The translations under genes and the position numbers were made by a program. Positions 53,072 through 61,552 of a DNA stretch of 64,000 nt are shown in pieces. Source of the stretch: Fontibacter flavus (GTDB lineage: Bacteria > Bacteroidota > Bacteroidia > Cytophagales > Cyclobacteriaceae); NCBI RefSeq assembly GCF_042432905.1, contig NZ_JBHLWI010000007.1:76802-140801 (forward strand), read 5' to 3'. The notes under the pieces are model-generated. The model ran no database searches. It saw only the letters and a program-made list of their open reading frames with translations, and was not told the origin of the DNA. Numbering within the stretch: the first letter of the stretch is position 1; the number at the start of each line of letters is the position of its first letter.

Positions 53072-53938
53072 TTAAACCTTTTGACCATCATAGTACTTGA
53101 TCGTTTCAACGGTATTTTCAATATTTTGCCTTGAAGATGCGCCAAAAAGAATAGATTCTACATTTGGTAGATTGCTGACGTATTCTAGCGCCTCTTTAGG
53201 TGGAATAGCTCCACCTCCAAGTACTTGCATTGCGATTACCCTCGCTCTACCTTGCTTCAAAACATCTTCATATAGTTCTTTCCCTCCAGACATTCTGAAA
53301 TTTACCTTATTAATAGAAGCACAGATGATTGGGTTTTTGATTCCCCCTTCTTCTAAAACAGTCAAGAGTTTAGGCAAATTCATGGTAATAAAGCCCGCTT
53401 CAGCATTGTATTTTTTTTCAATGTATTTGGCATAGGCAATCAATAAATCTTTCATGCCCAATCCCAACAATAAATCTGTAATTACATTTTGAAGGAAGAT
53501 AACAGGTGTGTTGATCCCCTTAAACATTTTCATCTCCGCATCTATCAATAATTCCATGATAGATATGAAATCCTTGGAAATAAAAGCCATTCCACCCTTA
53601 AAAATAGATCCAAAGAAATTACCTGGAACATATTCTTTAAGTGTACCTACAATTCCTAGTTCCGTCACCGCATTGGCATACTTATGCGCATAAGGCATGC
53701 ATGGATAGATTTTAAAATCTTTATACTTATCAGGATTGTCTCTGATAATATCACAAATATTGGCAATCCTGTCATGTGTGGTACACATAAAGGTGTTGAT
53801 ACCTGCCGCTCTAGCATCATCTAACACTTTTATAATTGCGGCATCATCTTTAAACTTAATGGCTTGAGCTCTGGACTTTTCATCCGATATATGGTTTACG
53901 GCAAAAAACTGGTTATCGCCAAATAATATCCTTTCCAT
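53072..53938 (-). CDS. Aldo/keto-reductase-like TIM-barrel protein of unknown function
   Basis: A 288-residue soluble protein. The N-terminus RILFGDNQFFAVNHIS and the C-terminal VESILFGASSRQNIENTVET recall the ends of an aldo/keto-reductase barrel, but the normal Tyr/Lys/His catalytic set is not evident. Middle segments include ARAAGINTFMCTTHDRIANI and the hydrophobic LQNVITDLLLGLGMKDLL. Its start codon immediately follows the stop of the Gfo/Idh/MocA gene (no gap), so the pair is co-translated, which points to successive steps in making or modifying a sugar. I recognise only the fold resemblance. Confidence 0.6.
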   Translation of the reverse strand: MERILFGDNQFFAVNHISDEKSRAQAIKFKDDAAIIKVLDDARAAGINTFMCTTHDRIANICDIIRDNPDKYKDFKIYPCMPYAHKYANAVTELGIVGTLKEYVPGNFFGSIFKGGMAFISKDFISIMELLIDAEMKMFKGINTPVIFLQNVITDLLLGLGMKDLLIAYAKYIEKKYNAEAGFITMNLPKLLTVLEEGGIKNPIICASINKVNFRMSGGKELYEDVLKQGRARVIAMQVLGGGAIPPKEALEYVSNLPNVESILFGASSRQNIENTVETIKYYDGQKV

Positions 53939-54949
53939 TTATTTTGAACTGTTTTTAATGATAGAAATTGACAAATCTGTTTTCCAAGCACTTTCAAATG
54001 TATTGATGGTATTTGGAACCATTCCTTTGACAGCTTTAACGAAATAATCTATCTGCGAAGAATACTCTTCACCCCTTAGATAAAAGTTAACTTCTTCTGT
54101 CAAATCCGTAACATATTTGACATTCCAACCCTTTGAATACCCATTTGGAAAATCATTGGTCTTGAAATAAACTTTTAATTCGTTGGCATCAGAAACAATT
54201 TTCCCTTTGCTTCCCATTATTGTAACTGAAGTTGACATTTTCCTATAGGTTTCATCACTCCAGTTGACTGAAATCACACCCGTTGTACCTGACTCTATAC
54301 CAACCAACGCATATACCGCATCATCAACTTGCTTAGAATAAATTGATTTCAACATAGCCCCCTTACAGGAATTAATAGGTGAAAGAATATCATTGATCAA
54401 ATCAATGACATGTGAAGCATAATCCATCAGGCAACCTCCACCTTCATTTGGATCTGAACGCCAAGTTTCACTCTTTTTCTTAACCACTACTGGCCCATAA
54501 GCTTCCCCTGTGAAATGCTGAATCTCACCTAAAAAACCACCATCAACAATTCTCTTAACTTCCTGGAAAGTTCCAACGAATTTGTTATGATAACCTACCT
54601 GGTTGACTAATTTTCTCTTCTGAGCCAATAAATACAACTCATTGCTCTCTATAGGATTCAAACAAAAAGGTTTCTCTGAAAACACATGAATATCTCTTTC
54701 CAATAGATCCTTAACCATTTTGTAATGAAACTTTGTAGGCACGGCCACAAAAACCGCATCAGGCTTGGTGTTTTCCACCATTTTTATATAATCACCAAAA
54801 GAATTGAAACCACTGTATTTCTCTAACACGTCTGAAACAATTTTGGAAGTATCACAAACCCCCACAACTTCTACTTCCGGATGTGCACCTAAAATTGAAA
54901 GGTGGGATATACCCATCTTCCCCGCTCCGATTAACGCTACTTTTAACAT
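53939..54949 (-). CDS. Gfo/Idh/MocA-family NAD(P)-dependent sugar dehydrogenase
   Basis: A 336-residue oxidoreductase acting on a sugar or nucleotide sugar. The Rossmann N-terminus is VALIGAGKMGISHLSILGAH, followed by the family EKPF motif in VFSEKPFCLNPIESNEL and the substrate region DPNEGGGCLMDYASHVIDLI (with a His that fits the catalytic position). The C-terminal domain includes SVNWSDETYRKM. It is first of a two-gene unit, with the TIM-barrel gene starting directly at its stop. Context suggests nucleotide-sugar modification for surface polysaccharide; the substrate is unknown. Confidence 0.88.
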   Translation of the reverse strand: MLKVALIGAGKMGISHLSILGAHPEVEVVGVCDTSKIVSDVLEKYSGFNSFGDYIKMVENTKPDAVFVAVPTKFHYKMVKDLLERDIHVFSEKPFCLNPIESNELYLLAQKRKLVNQVGYHNKFVGTFQEVKRIVDGGFLGEIQHFTGEAYGPVVVKKKSETWRSDPNEGGGCLMDYASHVIDLINDILSPINSCKGAMLKSIYSKQVDDAVYALVGIESGTTGVISVNWSDETYRKMSTSVTIMGSKGKIVSDANELKVYFKTNDFPNGYSKGWNVKYVTDLTEEVNFYLRGEEYSSQIDYFVKAVKGMVPNTINTFESAWKTDLSISIIKNSSK

Positions 54950-55531
54950 TTTTTTTTACTAGAATTGATTAAAAACAATACCGAGACTTTATTCAATTTG
55001 AAACATTTTCAAACAACAGAAAAACAATTTGCTTATCCGTTAAATTATGATTCAAATTACGTTATTTCCTATTCAAAAAACAAGTTTTTATATTCAAAAT
55101 ATATTTTAAATAAATATTAACAGGTTATGGAAATACCTAAAATCAACTGATTTTGAAATTTTAGCTATATACCGACTACGTTTTCCACAAAAGACCTCTT
55201 ATAGAATATTCTGATTTAAAAATATTATCAATCAAACCTTTATGTTCTCAAGAGAACAGGGCTTTTCCAAAAAAATCAATAATAAAAAAAAGCACCTTCT
55301 ATAAACACTTCATAAATGTGACCTTTCTATATACATTTATTCAATTCTTAACAATCAATTTATTATCGATTCTTCATCAATTTGTAAAGGAAACTAACTC
55401 TTTTATGAAAAAACTTTAAGCAAAATATGCTTCATTCAAAATTTGATTGGGGGGCTAATTTCCTGACATTGATAATAAGTATTAAAAGAAAAAACGAACA
55501 CTCCCAAAAGACAGTGCTTTCTAATTGTTCA
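54950..55531. other. Long AT-rich intergenic region without a recognisable gene
   Basis: Some 580 nt separate the Gfo/Idh/MocA start from the mce stop. The stretch is very AT-rich, with poly-A/T runs and no credible open frame on either strand (the one minus-strand frame reaching in from 55641 is antisense shadow of mce). No tRNA or terminator was identified. It may contain the leader of the Gfo gene or decayed sequence. Confidence 0.6.
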
Positions 55532-55942
55532 CTAGGCATCAATAGGTTTTTCCTGACATAATTCAACCAAAACCCCATTGGTCGTTTTAGGATGAAGAAA
55601 AACAACCAACTTATTATCAGCGCCTTCTTTAGGGATTTCATTTAAGATTTCAAAACCTTGTGCTTTAAGTCTTTTCATTTCTGATTCAAGATCTTCCACA
55701 TCAAATGCGATGTGATGAATGCCTTCTGATTTTTTTGATATAAACTTTGCTATAGGACTTTCTTCCTTAGTAGCTTCTAACAACTCAATTTTGGTCTCCC
55801 CAATTTGAAAAAATGAAGTTTTCACACCTTCTCCTTCTACCATTTCTTCTTTATATCGTTCACTTCCCAATAACCTTTTAAAAAGTTCATTTGACTTTTC
55901 GAGGTCTTTTACCGCAATACCCAAATGTTCTATTTTTCTCAT
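55532..55942 (-). CDS. mce: Methylmalonyl-CoA epimerase
   Basis: Interconverts (R)- and (S)-methylmalonyl-CoA, connecting propionate metabolism and the TCA cycle. It has 136 residues with two VOC beta-alpha-beta halves; metal ligands are His in IEHLGIAVKDLEKSNELF, Glu in ETKIELLEAT, His in SEGIHHIAFDVEDLES and Glu in VLVELCQEKP. No mutase subunit genes are adjacent. It faces the Fe-S carrier gene, with which it shares a 90-nt divergent promoter region. Confidence 0.92.
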   Translation of the reverse strand: MRKIEHLGIAVKDLEKSNELFKRLLGSERYKEEMVEGEGVKTSFFQIGETKIELLEATKEESPIAKFISKKSEGIHHIAFDVEDLESEMKRLKAQGFEILNEIPKEGADNKLVVFLHPKTTNGVLVELCQEKPIDA

Positions 55943-55955
55943 TTTATTATTTTTT

Positions 55956-55963
55956 TATCTTTG
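55956..55963 (+). promoter_or_regulatory. -7 element (TATCTTTG) for the A-type Fe-S carrier gene
   Basis: Exact TAnnTTTG match on the plus strand, 69 nt before the downstream ATG, implying a leader of about 60 nt. Confidence 0.5.
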
Positions 55964-56032
55964 TTAATGAATTATTTCAAATGTAAGCATGTTTGAATGA
56001 TGCTTGATTGAATTATTTAAAAAAAATAAGAT

Positions 56033-56359
56033 ATGATCGTCGTAACTGAAAAGGCTAAAAATAGAATTCTCGAATTGAGAAAAGAAGAAGGTCGCAATGA
56101 AAATGAAAATATAAGGGTTTCTGTTAAAGGGGGAGGCTGCTCTGGTTTAATGTACGACCTTGGTTTTGACGGACAAGTAGTGGAAACTGACCATGTGTTT
56201 GAAGACAAAGGAATAAAAATTATTGTGGACAGAAAAAGTCTATTATACCTCGCAGGTACAACTCTGGAATTTACAGATGGATTAAATGGAAAAGGTTTTC
56301 AGTTTGTCAATCCAAACGCTTCAAGAACCTGTGGTTGCGGTGAAAGTTTTTCCGTTTAA
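56033..56359 (+). CDS. A-type iron-sulfur cluster carrier (HesB/IscA/ErpA family)
   Basis: Delivers Fe-S clusters to apo-proteins. It has 108 residues and the three conserved cysteines: one in VKGGGCSGLMYDLGF and two in SRTCGCGESFSV at the C-terminus. It could serve the Fe-S proteins encoded here (RlmD, RicT-like). It is monocistronic, followed by an intrinsic terminator before gcvT. IscA, ErpA or SufA identity cannot be separated by eye. Confidence 0.93.
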   Translation: MIVVTEKAKNRILELRKEEGRNENENIRVSVKGGGCSGLMYDLGFDGQVVETDHVFEDKGIKIIVDRKSLLYLAGTTLEFTDGLNGKGFQFVNPNASRTCGCGESFSV

Positions 56360-56381
56360 CATGTGACATTAAAATAAACCT

Positions 56382-56408
56382 AGCCGACTGTTCAAGCCGG
56401 CTTTTTTT
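56382..56408 (+). terminator. Intrinsic terminator after the Fe-S carrier gene
   Basis: AGCCGACT (56382-56389) pairs with AGCCGGCT (56395-56402) with one mismatch and a 5-nt loop, followed by seven T. Confidence 0.8.
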
Positions 56409-56440
56409 ATGCTAAACTATAAATACTTAAAGCCATTACT

Positions 56441-56448
56441 TACCTTTG
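56441..56448 (+). promoter_or_regulatory. -7 element (TACCTTTG) for gcvT
   Basis: Full TAnnTTTG match, 23 nt before the gcvT ATG and downstream of the preceding terminator. Confidence 0.6.
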
Positions 56449-56471
56449 TTTCAGAGTAATCAAACCCAAAA

Positions 56472-57566
56472 ATGACAGATAATATCAAAAAAATCCAACT
56501 AAATGACCTACATGTGGCTTTAGGTGGTAAAATGGTCCCTTTTGCTGGCTACAATATGCCAGTGAGATATTCTTCCGATATAGAAGAGCACAAAACAGTT
56601 CGTGAAGGCGTTGGTGTCTTTGATGTTTCTCATATGGGAGAATTTATGGTAACTGGTCCAAAGGCACTGGAGTTAATACAAAAAGTTACTTCAAATGATG
56701 CTAGTAAGTTAACTAATGGTCAAGCTCAATATTCCTGTTTTCCCAATGAAACAGGTGGAATAGTAGATGACCTAATTGTCTACAAGTTTGAAGATGAAAA
56801 ATACATGCTCGTCGTAAATGCTTCTAACATTGATAAAGATTGGGCGTGGATTAATCAGCATAATACTATGGGAGCAGAACTGGAAAATATATCAGACTCT
56901 ATTTCCCTATTTGCAGTTCAAGGTCCAAAAGCTATTGATGCTATGCAATCTTTGACTCCTATTAATCTTTCTGATGTGAAATTCTACCACTTCACAGTAG
57001 GAGAATTTGCTGGTGTAAAAGATGTGATCATTTCAGGAACAGGTTACACTGGTGCTGGCGGTTTTGAAATTTATGTCAAAAACGAAGATGCTGAAGAGGT
57101 CTGGAAAGCAATCTTTGAAGCTGGTAAAGACTTTGATATCAAACCAATAGGATTGGGAGCAAGAGATACTTTAAGACTTGAAATGGGTTACTGCCTTTAT
57201 GGCAATGATATTAATGATGAAACTTCACCTTTAGAAGCGGGTTTGGGCTGGATAACTAAATTCACAAAAGAATTCATTAACAGCGAAAATCTAAAAAAAC
57301 AAAAAGAATCAGGGGTTGACAAAAAATTGGTTGGCTTTATTCTTCAGGAAAGAGGAATTCCTAGAGCTCACTACCCAATTGTAAATAATACTGGTGAAGT
57401 CATTGGAGAAGTAACATCAGGAACACAGTCTCCTTCTATGGGAGTAGGCATAGGCTTAGGCTACGTTAAATCAGAGTATGGTGCTCCAGGAACTGAAATT
57501 GCTATTTCAATAAGGAATAAAAACCTTGCTGCAAAAATTGAAAAATTACCCCTATACAAGAAATAA
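56472..57566 (+). CDS. gcvT: Glycine cleavage system T protein (aminomethyltransferase)
   Basis: Transfers the methylene group from aminomethyl-H-protein to tetrahydrofolate. It has 364 residues. Conserved parts are KMVPFAGYNMPVRYSSDIEE, VGVFDVSHMGEFMVTGPKAL, VQGPKAIDAMQSL, FEIYVKNEDAEEVW and the catalytic Asp in GARDTLRLEMGYCLYGNDI. No gcvH or gcvP is adjacent, so the glycine cleavage genes are scattered. It ends at a bidirectional terminator. Confidence 0.95.
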   Translation: MTDNIKKIQLNDLHVALGGKMVPFAGYNMPVRYSSDIEEHKTVREGVGVFDVSHMGEFMVTGPKALELIQKVTSNDASKLTNGQAQYSCFPNETGGIVDDLIVYKFEDEKYMLVVNASNIDKDWAWINQHNTMGAELENISDSISLFAVQGPKAIDAMQSLTPINLSDVKFYHFTVGEFAGVKDVIISGTGYTGAGGFEIYVKNEDAEEVWKAIFEAGKDFDIKPIGLGARDTLRLEMGYCLYGNDINDETSPLEAGLGWITKFTKEFINSENLKKQKESGVDKKLVGFILQERGIPRAHYPIVNNTGEVIGEVTSGTQSPSMGVGIGLGYVKSEYGAPGTEIAISIRNKNLAAKIEKLPLYKK

Positions 57567-57585
57567 TTTTACAAAAATTGAAAAC

Positions 57586-57613
57586 AAAAAAAGCCGCATA
57601 CGCGGCTTTTTTT
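57586..57613. terminator. Bidirectional terminator between gcvT and the sugar transferase gene
   Basis: AGCCGC (57592-57597) pairs with GCGGCT (57602-57607) around a 4-nt loop; seven A precede and seven T follow, so the stem extends to 12 bp and works both ways. Confidence 0.9.
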
Positions 57614-57630
57614 AATCATTTCCTATCAAT

Positions 57631-58320
57631 TCAATAGGCATTCCCATTATTGAAAATTAAACTGTGAAAAGTCAGGAAAATAATTTTTATATCCAAAGCT
57701 AAACTCCACTTTTCAATATAAAATAAATCATATTTTAACCGTGCCCGCATTTCAAATGTACTTCTAATCTCACCTCTGAAGCCCTTTGCCTGTGCCAAAC
57801 CAGTAATTCCAGGTTTAACCAAATGCCTCATCATGTAATTTTCGTATTTTTTAGAGCACTCTGTGTTCATTTCAGTTGCATGAGGACGAGGACCAACTAT
57901 TGACATATCCCCAATCAGAACATTAATTACTTGAGGTAATTCGTCCAAGCTTGTTTTCCTCAAAAAAGTTCCAATTCTTGTGATTCTTGTATCATTTTTA
58001 CTTGCCTGTTTGAAACTGTCCTCAGGGTTGTATGTCATGGTCCTAAATTTAAAACAGAAGAATGGATCATTATATTGACCTCCTCTTAACTGTTTGTAAA
58101 CAACAGGGCCTTTCGAGTCTAATCGAATCATAATCGCAATAATAGGAAATAACCAAGATCCGATAAGAATCAAAAAAATACTTGAAATCAAAACATCTAT
58201 TATTCTCTTGACAAATACCTGTGTACCATCCAACAAATTGGATGAATACCTATTCATTATAAAATCTGGATTTGTTACCAGGGCTTTGGTTCCAGAAGGG
58301 TTAGAAATGAGAGTTTCCAT
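57631..58320 (-). CDS. Phosphoglycosyl transferase (bacterial sugar transferase, WcaJ/ExoY family)
   Basis: Starts a polysaccharide repeat unit by moving a sugar phosphate onto undecaprenyl phosphate. With the preferred ATG at 58320 it has 229 residues (a TTG at 58353 would add 11). One membrane helix (VFVKRIIDVLISSIFLILIG) precedes the catalytic domain with FFCFKFRTMTYNPEDSF, the Asp-Glu pair in KTSLDELPQVINVLIGDMSI and VGPRPHATEMN. It is the short single-helix form. It is on the minus strand downstream of the degenerate nucleotidyltransferase gene, separated by 198 nt, and belongs to the surface-glycan functions of this end of the window. Confidence 0.9.
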   Translation of the reverse strand: METLISNPSGTKALVTNPDFIMNRYSSNLLDGTQVFVKRIIDVLISSIFLILIGSWLFPIIAIMIRLDSKGPVVYKQLRGGQYNDPFFCFKFRTMTYNPEDSFKQASKNDTRITRIGTFLRKTSLDELPQVINVLIGDMSIVGPRPHATEMNTECSKKYENYMMRHLVKPGITGLAQAKGFRGEIRSTFEMRARLKYDLFYIEKWSLALDIKIIFLTFHSLIFNNGNAY

Positions 58321-58518
58321 AACACCAATTAATTTTAAAATACTGATAATCAAATACTAATGACTAGAGCTTCACTATACTTTCATACTTCCTTGTTGTA
58401 AAATTATAAACAAAATTATGATTTCAAAAATTAATTACATTTTTTTTTGTTTGAAATGCATTTAATTGAATTTTAAATTCACAACCTTAATTGCTTTTCT
58501 TCTTTTAAGAAAGCAAAA

Positions 58519-59337
58519 TCATGCACTTGGACTCAAAACAGGCTTTAATGTTGGGTCATTTAGATAAGACTTCTCAAGCACATCAAAATGGGCTGGAAGC
58601 ACCTTTAGCCTACATGTATTTTGAAGCAGGTCTTCTTCTAGGTCGATTTCTGGAATTGCTTCATTAAGGAGTTCATTTATAAAGCTCCCACTTTTCTTGA
58701 AATAAGCCCTTTTTACCCTGAAGTAAAATTCAGGTTGATACTTTTTCAATTCTTTAAGGAAAACTTTCGCTTGAAAACAATAAATACCGCTATGGATCAA
58801 AAGACTACCTGGATCCAGCAAATAGTTAGAAAATTCAAAATTAATCTGTTTACTAAACCTGACGGACTCTCTGTCATGAATGACATATCCAAATCCTGTA
58901 TCATAGGAAGATTGATAAAGTCCAATAACCACAATTTTACCGCTTTCCGCCATTGAAATGGCTTCTTTTACAGATTCCTGATAGGAAATACTAGGCTTGA
59001 CCATTAAGTCCGACGGATTAATTACCAAAATATCATCCGGATCAGATGCAAAAGCAGCAAATGCGAGGTCAGCAGCATTTTTTCTATCCCTTGCCTCTAT
59101 GATTTCGTTGTATTTTAAAACACCCAGATTTGAAAAAGCTTTCCTTGATAATCTAAAGTTATCAACCCTTCCAATTACCATTGGAATATCAGTAAACTTT
59201 CTGTTTCTCTCAAAAGTCAGCTCAAATAGTGATCTTCCATTAAAAACTGGAAGATATTGTTTCGAGACAGCATGATTTTCTTTTCCGGTCTGAACTTCCT
59301 GACCAATTCCCGAAAGAATAACATTTAGAACACGCAT
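58519..59337 (-). CDS. Degenerate mannose-1-phosphate guanylyltransferase-like protein
   Basis: A 272-residue relative of ManC-type nucleotidyltransferases that has lost key residues. Where ManC has GGxGTRxWPxSRxxxPKQ, this protein reads LSGIGQEVQTGKENHAVSKQ, so the Gly-rich loop and catalytic Arg are gone, while YLPVFNGRSLFELTFERNRK is retained. Later motifs are also altered (VINPSDLMVK for the usual PADH segment; DTGFGYVIHDRESVRFSKQI is close to TGYGYI). The frame is full and uninterrupted, so it is not an obvious pseudogene. It is upstream of the sugar transferase on the same strand. It may be regulatory, a binding protein, or a catalytically dead paralogue of the intact manC at 34699-35772. 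Confidence 0.7.
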   Translation of the reverse strand: MRVLNVILSGIGQEVQTGKENHAVSKQYLPVFNGRSLFELTFERNRKFTDIPMVIGRVDNFRLSRKAFSNLGVLKYNEIIEARDRKNAADLAFAAFASDPDDILVINPSDLMVKPSISYQESVKEAISMAESGKIVVIGLYQSSYDTGFGYVIHDRESVRFSKQINFEFSNYLLDPGSLLIHSGIYCFQAKVFLKELKKYQPEFYFRVKRAYFKKSGSFINELLNEAIPEIDLEEDLLQNTCRLKVLPAHFDVLEKSYLNDPTLKPVLSPSA

Positions 59338-59735
59338 AACTTAAATAAATATATTTTGAAAAAAAGATAAGAAAGTGTTTGACAAAGTGGTTGAGGAATG
59401 ATTTCATCAAAATAGACCGTCAATTGTCTAACATATTTTCATATCTGTAGTAAAGATAAATGTTCTTTTTTTTAAAAACAAATTTTTGTATTTAAATTAC
59501 ATTTTTTTTAATTCATAATATAGTGTATAATTTTTCAGGGTAGTAAAAATTGGTGTAAAGCGGAGCAAACTTGATTTTAAAACTGTATTAAAACACCTTG
59601 TATTCTACTTCCCATCATGATAACCTGGTAAATAACCTGTTCAAACCTTACATTTTTTAAAATTGTCAGTTAAAGGCAGAATCAATTTTGTGATTTGTTT
59701 TTATCCATATCTTTGAATCAAAATATTGAAAGGAG
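59338..59735. other. AT-rich divergent intergenic region
   Basis: About 400 nt between the divergent nucleotidyltransferase-like gene and comB. It is AT-rich with poly-T runs. The heptamer TAACCTG occurs twice 12 nt apart (59621-59627, 59633-59639). The comB promoter element is at its right end. No gene was seen. Confidence 0.6.
59708..59715 (+). promoter_or_regulatory. -7 element (TATCTTTG) for comB
   Basis: Exact TAnnTTTG match 20 nt before the comB ATG; TTTG at 59687-59690 is a slightly close -33 candidate. A GGAG at 59731-59734 just before ATG is an unusually good Shine-Dalgarno-like sequence for this phylum, though very close to the start. Confidence 0.6.
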
Positions 59736-60449
59736 ATGAAAAAACTTGAAATCTGTTTAAGCCCTGAACTAGTTCATTTATATGATTTCAATAATAAAAA
59801 TATTGTTATAGTAGATATATTTAGGGCTTCTTCAACTATGATTGTAGCATTGGCAAATGGGGTAACATCAATTACTCCATTTAAGAATTTGGGAGAATGT
59901 AGGGAAATGTCTAAAAAGGGATATATCATAGCAGGAGAAAGAAATGGTTTGACTGCAGAAGGATTTGAACTTGGAAACTCTCCATTGGCCTTTCTTGAAA
60001 AAAAATATGCAACCAAAAAAATCGCTATGACTACTACAAATGGGACTGTCGCAATTCAACTCGCAAAAGGTAAAGCAAAAAATATTTTATTAGGAGCTTT
60101 TCCAAATTTAAAAGCGACTGCTGATTTTTTGTCTGCAATGTCAGAAGACGTAATTATTTTATGTGCAGGCTGGAAAGGTAAATTCAATCTAGAAGACTCA
60201 CTCTATGCTGGTGCGCTAACAAAGGAGTTAAAAGGTAACTTTAAGATTGAATGTGATACCGCAATTGCTTTGGAAAGTCTTTATGACACACATTCAAAAG
60301 ATATCAAAGGATTTCTTTCCCAGGCTTCACATACAAAGAGACTACAGAACCAGAACATTGAAGCTGATATCGACTTTTGCTTATCCCTCAATATTTATGA
60401 TTTAGTAGGCATATTGAGAGAAAATGAATTTTTTGGAGAAAAAAATTAA
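59736..60449 (+). CDS. comB: ComB-family 2-phosphosulfolactate phosphatase-like protein
   Basis: ComB removes phosphate from 2-phosphosulfolactate in archaeal coenzyme M synthesis; bacterial homologues have largely unproven roles. It has 237 residues with the family pattern VDIFRASSTMIVALANGVTS, IIAGERNGLTAEGFELGNSP, IAMTTTNGTVAIQLAKG, VIILCAGWKGKFNLEDSLYA and a C-terminal ADIDFCLSLNIYDLVGIL. No phosphosulfolactate synthase or sulfonate genes are adjacent. A link to sulfolactate or sulfonolipid chemistry, known in some Bacteroidota, is only speculation. It stands alone between its promoter and prs. Confidence 0.85.
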   Translation: MKKLEICLSPELVHLYDFNNKNIVIVDIFRASSTMIVALANGVTSITPFKNLGECREMSKKGYIIAGERNGLTAEGFELGNSPLAFLEKKYATKKIAMTTTNGTVAIQLAKGKAKNILLGAFPNLKATADFLSAMSEDVIILCAGWKGKFNLEDSLYAGALTKELKGNFKIECDTAIALESLYDTHSKDIKGFLSQASHTKRLQNQNIEADIDFCLSLNIYDLVGILRENEFFGEKN

Positions 60450-60519
60450 CTTTCAGGAGAGTCACCAAATTTTATTTTATTAACAACTTCTCTTCACCCC
60501 GATTCCAATCAAATTTATT

Positions 60520-60527
60520 TATCTTTG
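60520..60527 (+). promoter_or_regulatory. -7 element (TATCTTTG) for prs
   Basis: Exact TAnnTTTG match 44 nt upstream of the prs ATG, giving a predicted leader of under 40 nt. Confidence 0.6.
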
Positions 60528-60571
60528 CTTCGTAGCTCAAAACATACCTTTCAAAAGCAAAATATCTAATC

Positions 60572-61498
60572 ATGACAGAGGTCAAACTCTTCTCCGGCAC
60601 ATATAGCCATGCCCTAGCAGAAAAAATCGCAAAACATTATGGGAAACGTCTTGGTGATCTGACTATTTCAAAGTTCAGTGATGGAGAAATGTCCCCAAGT
60701 TTTAATGAATCTGTTCGGGGTTGCACTGTATTTCTCATACAATCTACGATGCCTTCTGCGGATAATCTATTGGAATTATGTCTAATGATTGATGCAGCAA
60801 AAAGAGCAAGTGCCTACAAAGTATGCGCAGTGATTCCATATTATGGTTACGCAAGACAGGACAGGAAAGATCGTCCCCGTGTATCTATAGCTGCAAAGCT
60901 TATAGCCAATATGTTAACTTCAGCCGGTGCTGATAGAATCATGACCTGCGATCTACATGCCGGCCAGATACAAGGCTTTTTCGACATTCCACTTGATCAC
61001 TTAAATGGTTCTGCAATTTTTGTTCCTTATTTGGAAAGACTTTCTACTGAAAATTTAATTTTCGCAGCCCCAGACGTGGGCGGAGTTGCAAGAGCAAGAT
61101 CTTACGCAAAACACTTTGAAGTAGACATGGTAGTTTGTGACAAGCACAGAAAACGAGCTAACGAAGTAGCCTCTATGCAGGTGATCGGTGATGTTGAAGG
61201 AAAAGATGTTGTATTGGTAGACGATCTAGTAGATACTGCAGGAACCTTGTGCAAAGCTGCCCAGATCATCATGGACAAAGGGGCTCTTTCTGTAAGGGCA
61301 ATTGCCACACACGGAGTCTTATCTGGGAATGCCTATGACAATATTGAAAATTCCGTCTTAAAGGAATTAGTGATTACGGATACTATCCCACTTAAACATA
61401 CTTCTTCAAAAATCAAAGTGCTTTCTGTAGCAGATTTATTTTCGAAAGCTATTCATGCTGTGACTGGTAATACATCGATCAGTTCATTGTTTATATAA
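60572..61498 (+). CDS. prs: Ribose-phosphate pyrophosphokinase
   Basis: Makes PRPP from ribose 5-phosphate and ATP for nucleotide, histidine and NAD synthesis. It has 308 residues, class I length. Signatures are LGDLTISKFSDGEMSPSFNE, VIPYYGYARQDRKDRPRVSI, DLHAGQIQGFFDIPLDHL and the PRPP loop VVLVDDLVDTAGTLCKAAQI. It supplies the PurD and NadE pathways seen elsewhere in the window. A terminator follows. Confidence 0.97.
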   Translation: MTEVKLFSGTYSHALAEKIAKHYGKRLGDLTISKFSDGEMSPSFNESVRGCTVFLIQSTMPSADNLLELCLMIDAAKRASAYKVCAVIPYYGYARQDRKDRPRVSIAAKLIANMLTSAGADRIMTCDLHAGQIQGFFDIPLDHLNGSAIFVPYLERLSTENLIFAAPDVGGVARARSYAKHFEVDMVVCDKHRKRANEVASMQVIGDVEGKDVVLVDDLVDTAGTLCKAAQIIMDKGALSVRAIATHGVLSGNAYDNIENSVLKELVITDTIPLKHTSSKIKVLSVADLFSKAIHAVTGNTSISSLFI

Positions 61499-61515
61499 AA
61501 TATTATTTTTAAAAC

Positions 61516-61552
61516 AAGGCTGTCTCAAAATTAGAAACGGCCTTCTTTTTTT
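61516..61552 (+). terminator. Intrinsic terminator after prs
   Basis: AAGGCTGT (61516-61523) pairs with ACGGCCTT (61537-61544) with one G-T wobble and a 13-nt loop, followed by C and a run of seven to eight T. Confidence 0.8.

Noticed and set aside
55432..55641. 69-codon minus-strand frame at the end of mce
   Set aside because: Out-of-frame overlap with the clear methylmalonyl-CoA epimerase gene.
61516..61552. Hairpin after prs considered as the end of an insertion sequence
   Set aside because: No transposase gene and no partner inverted end or target duplication nearby; it has normal terminator features.
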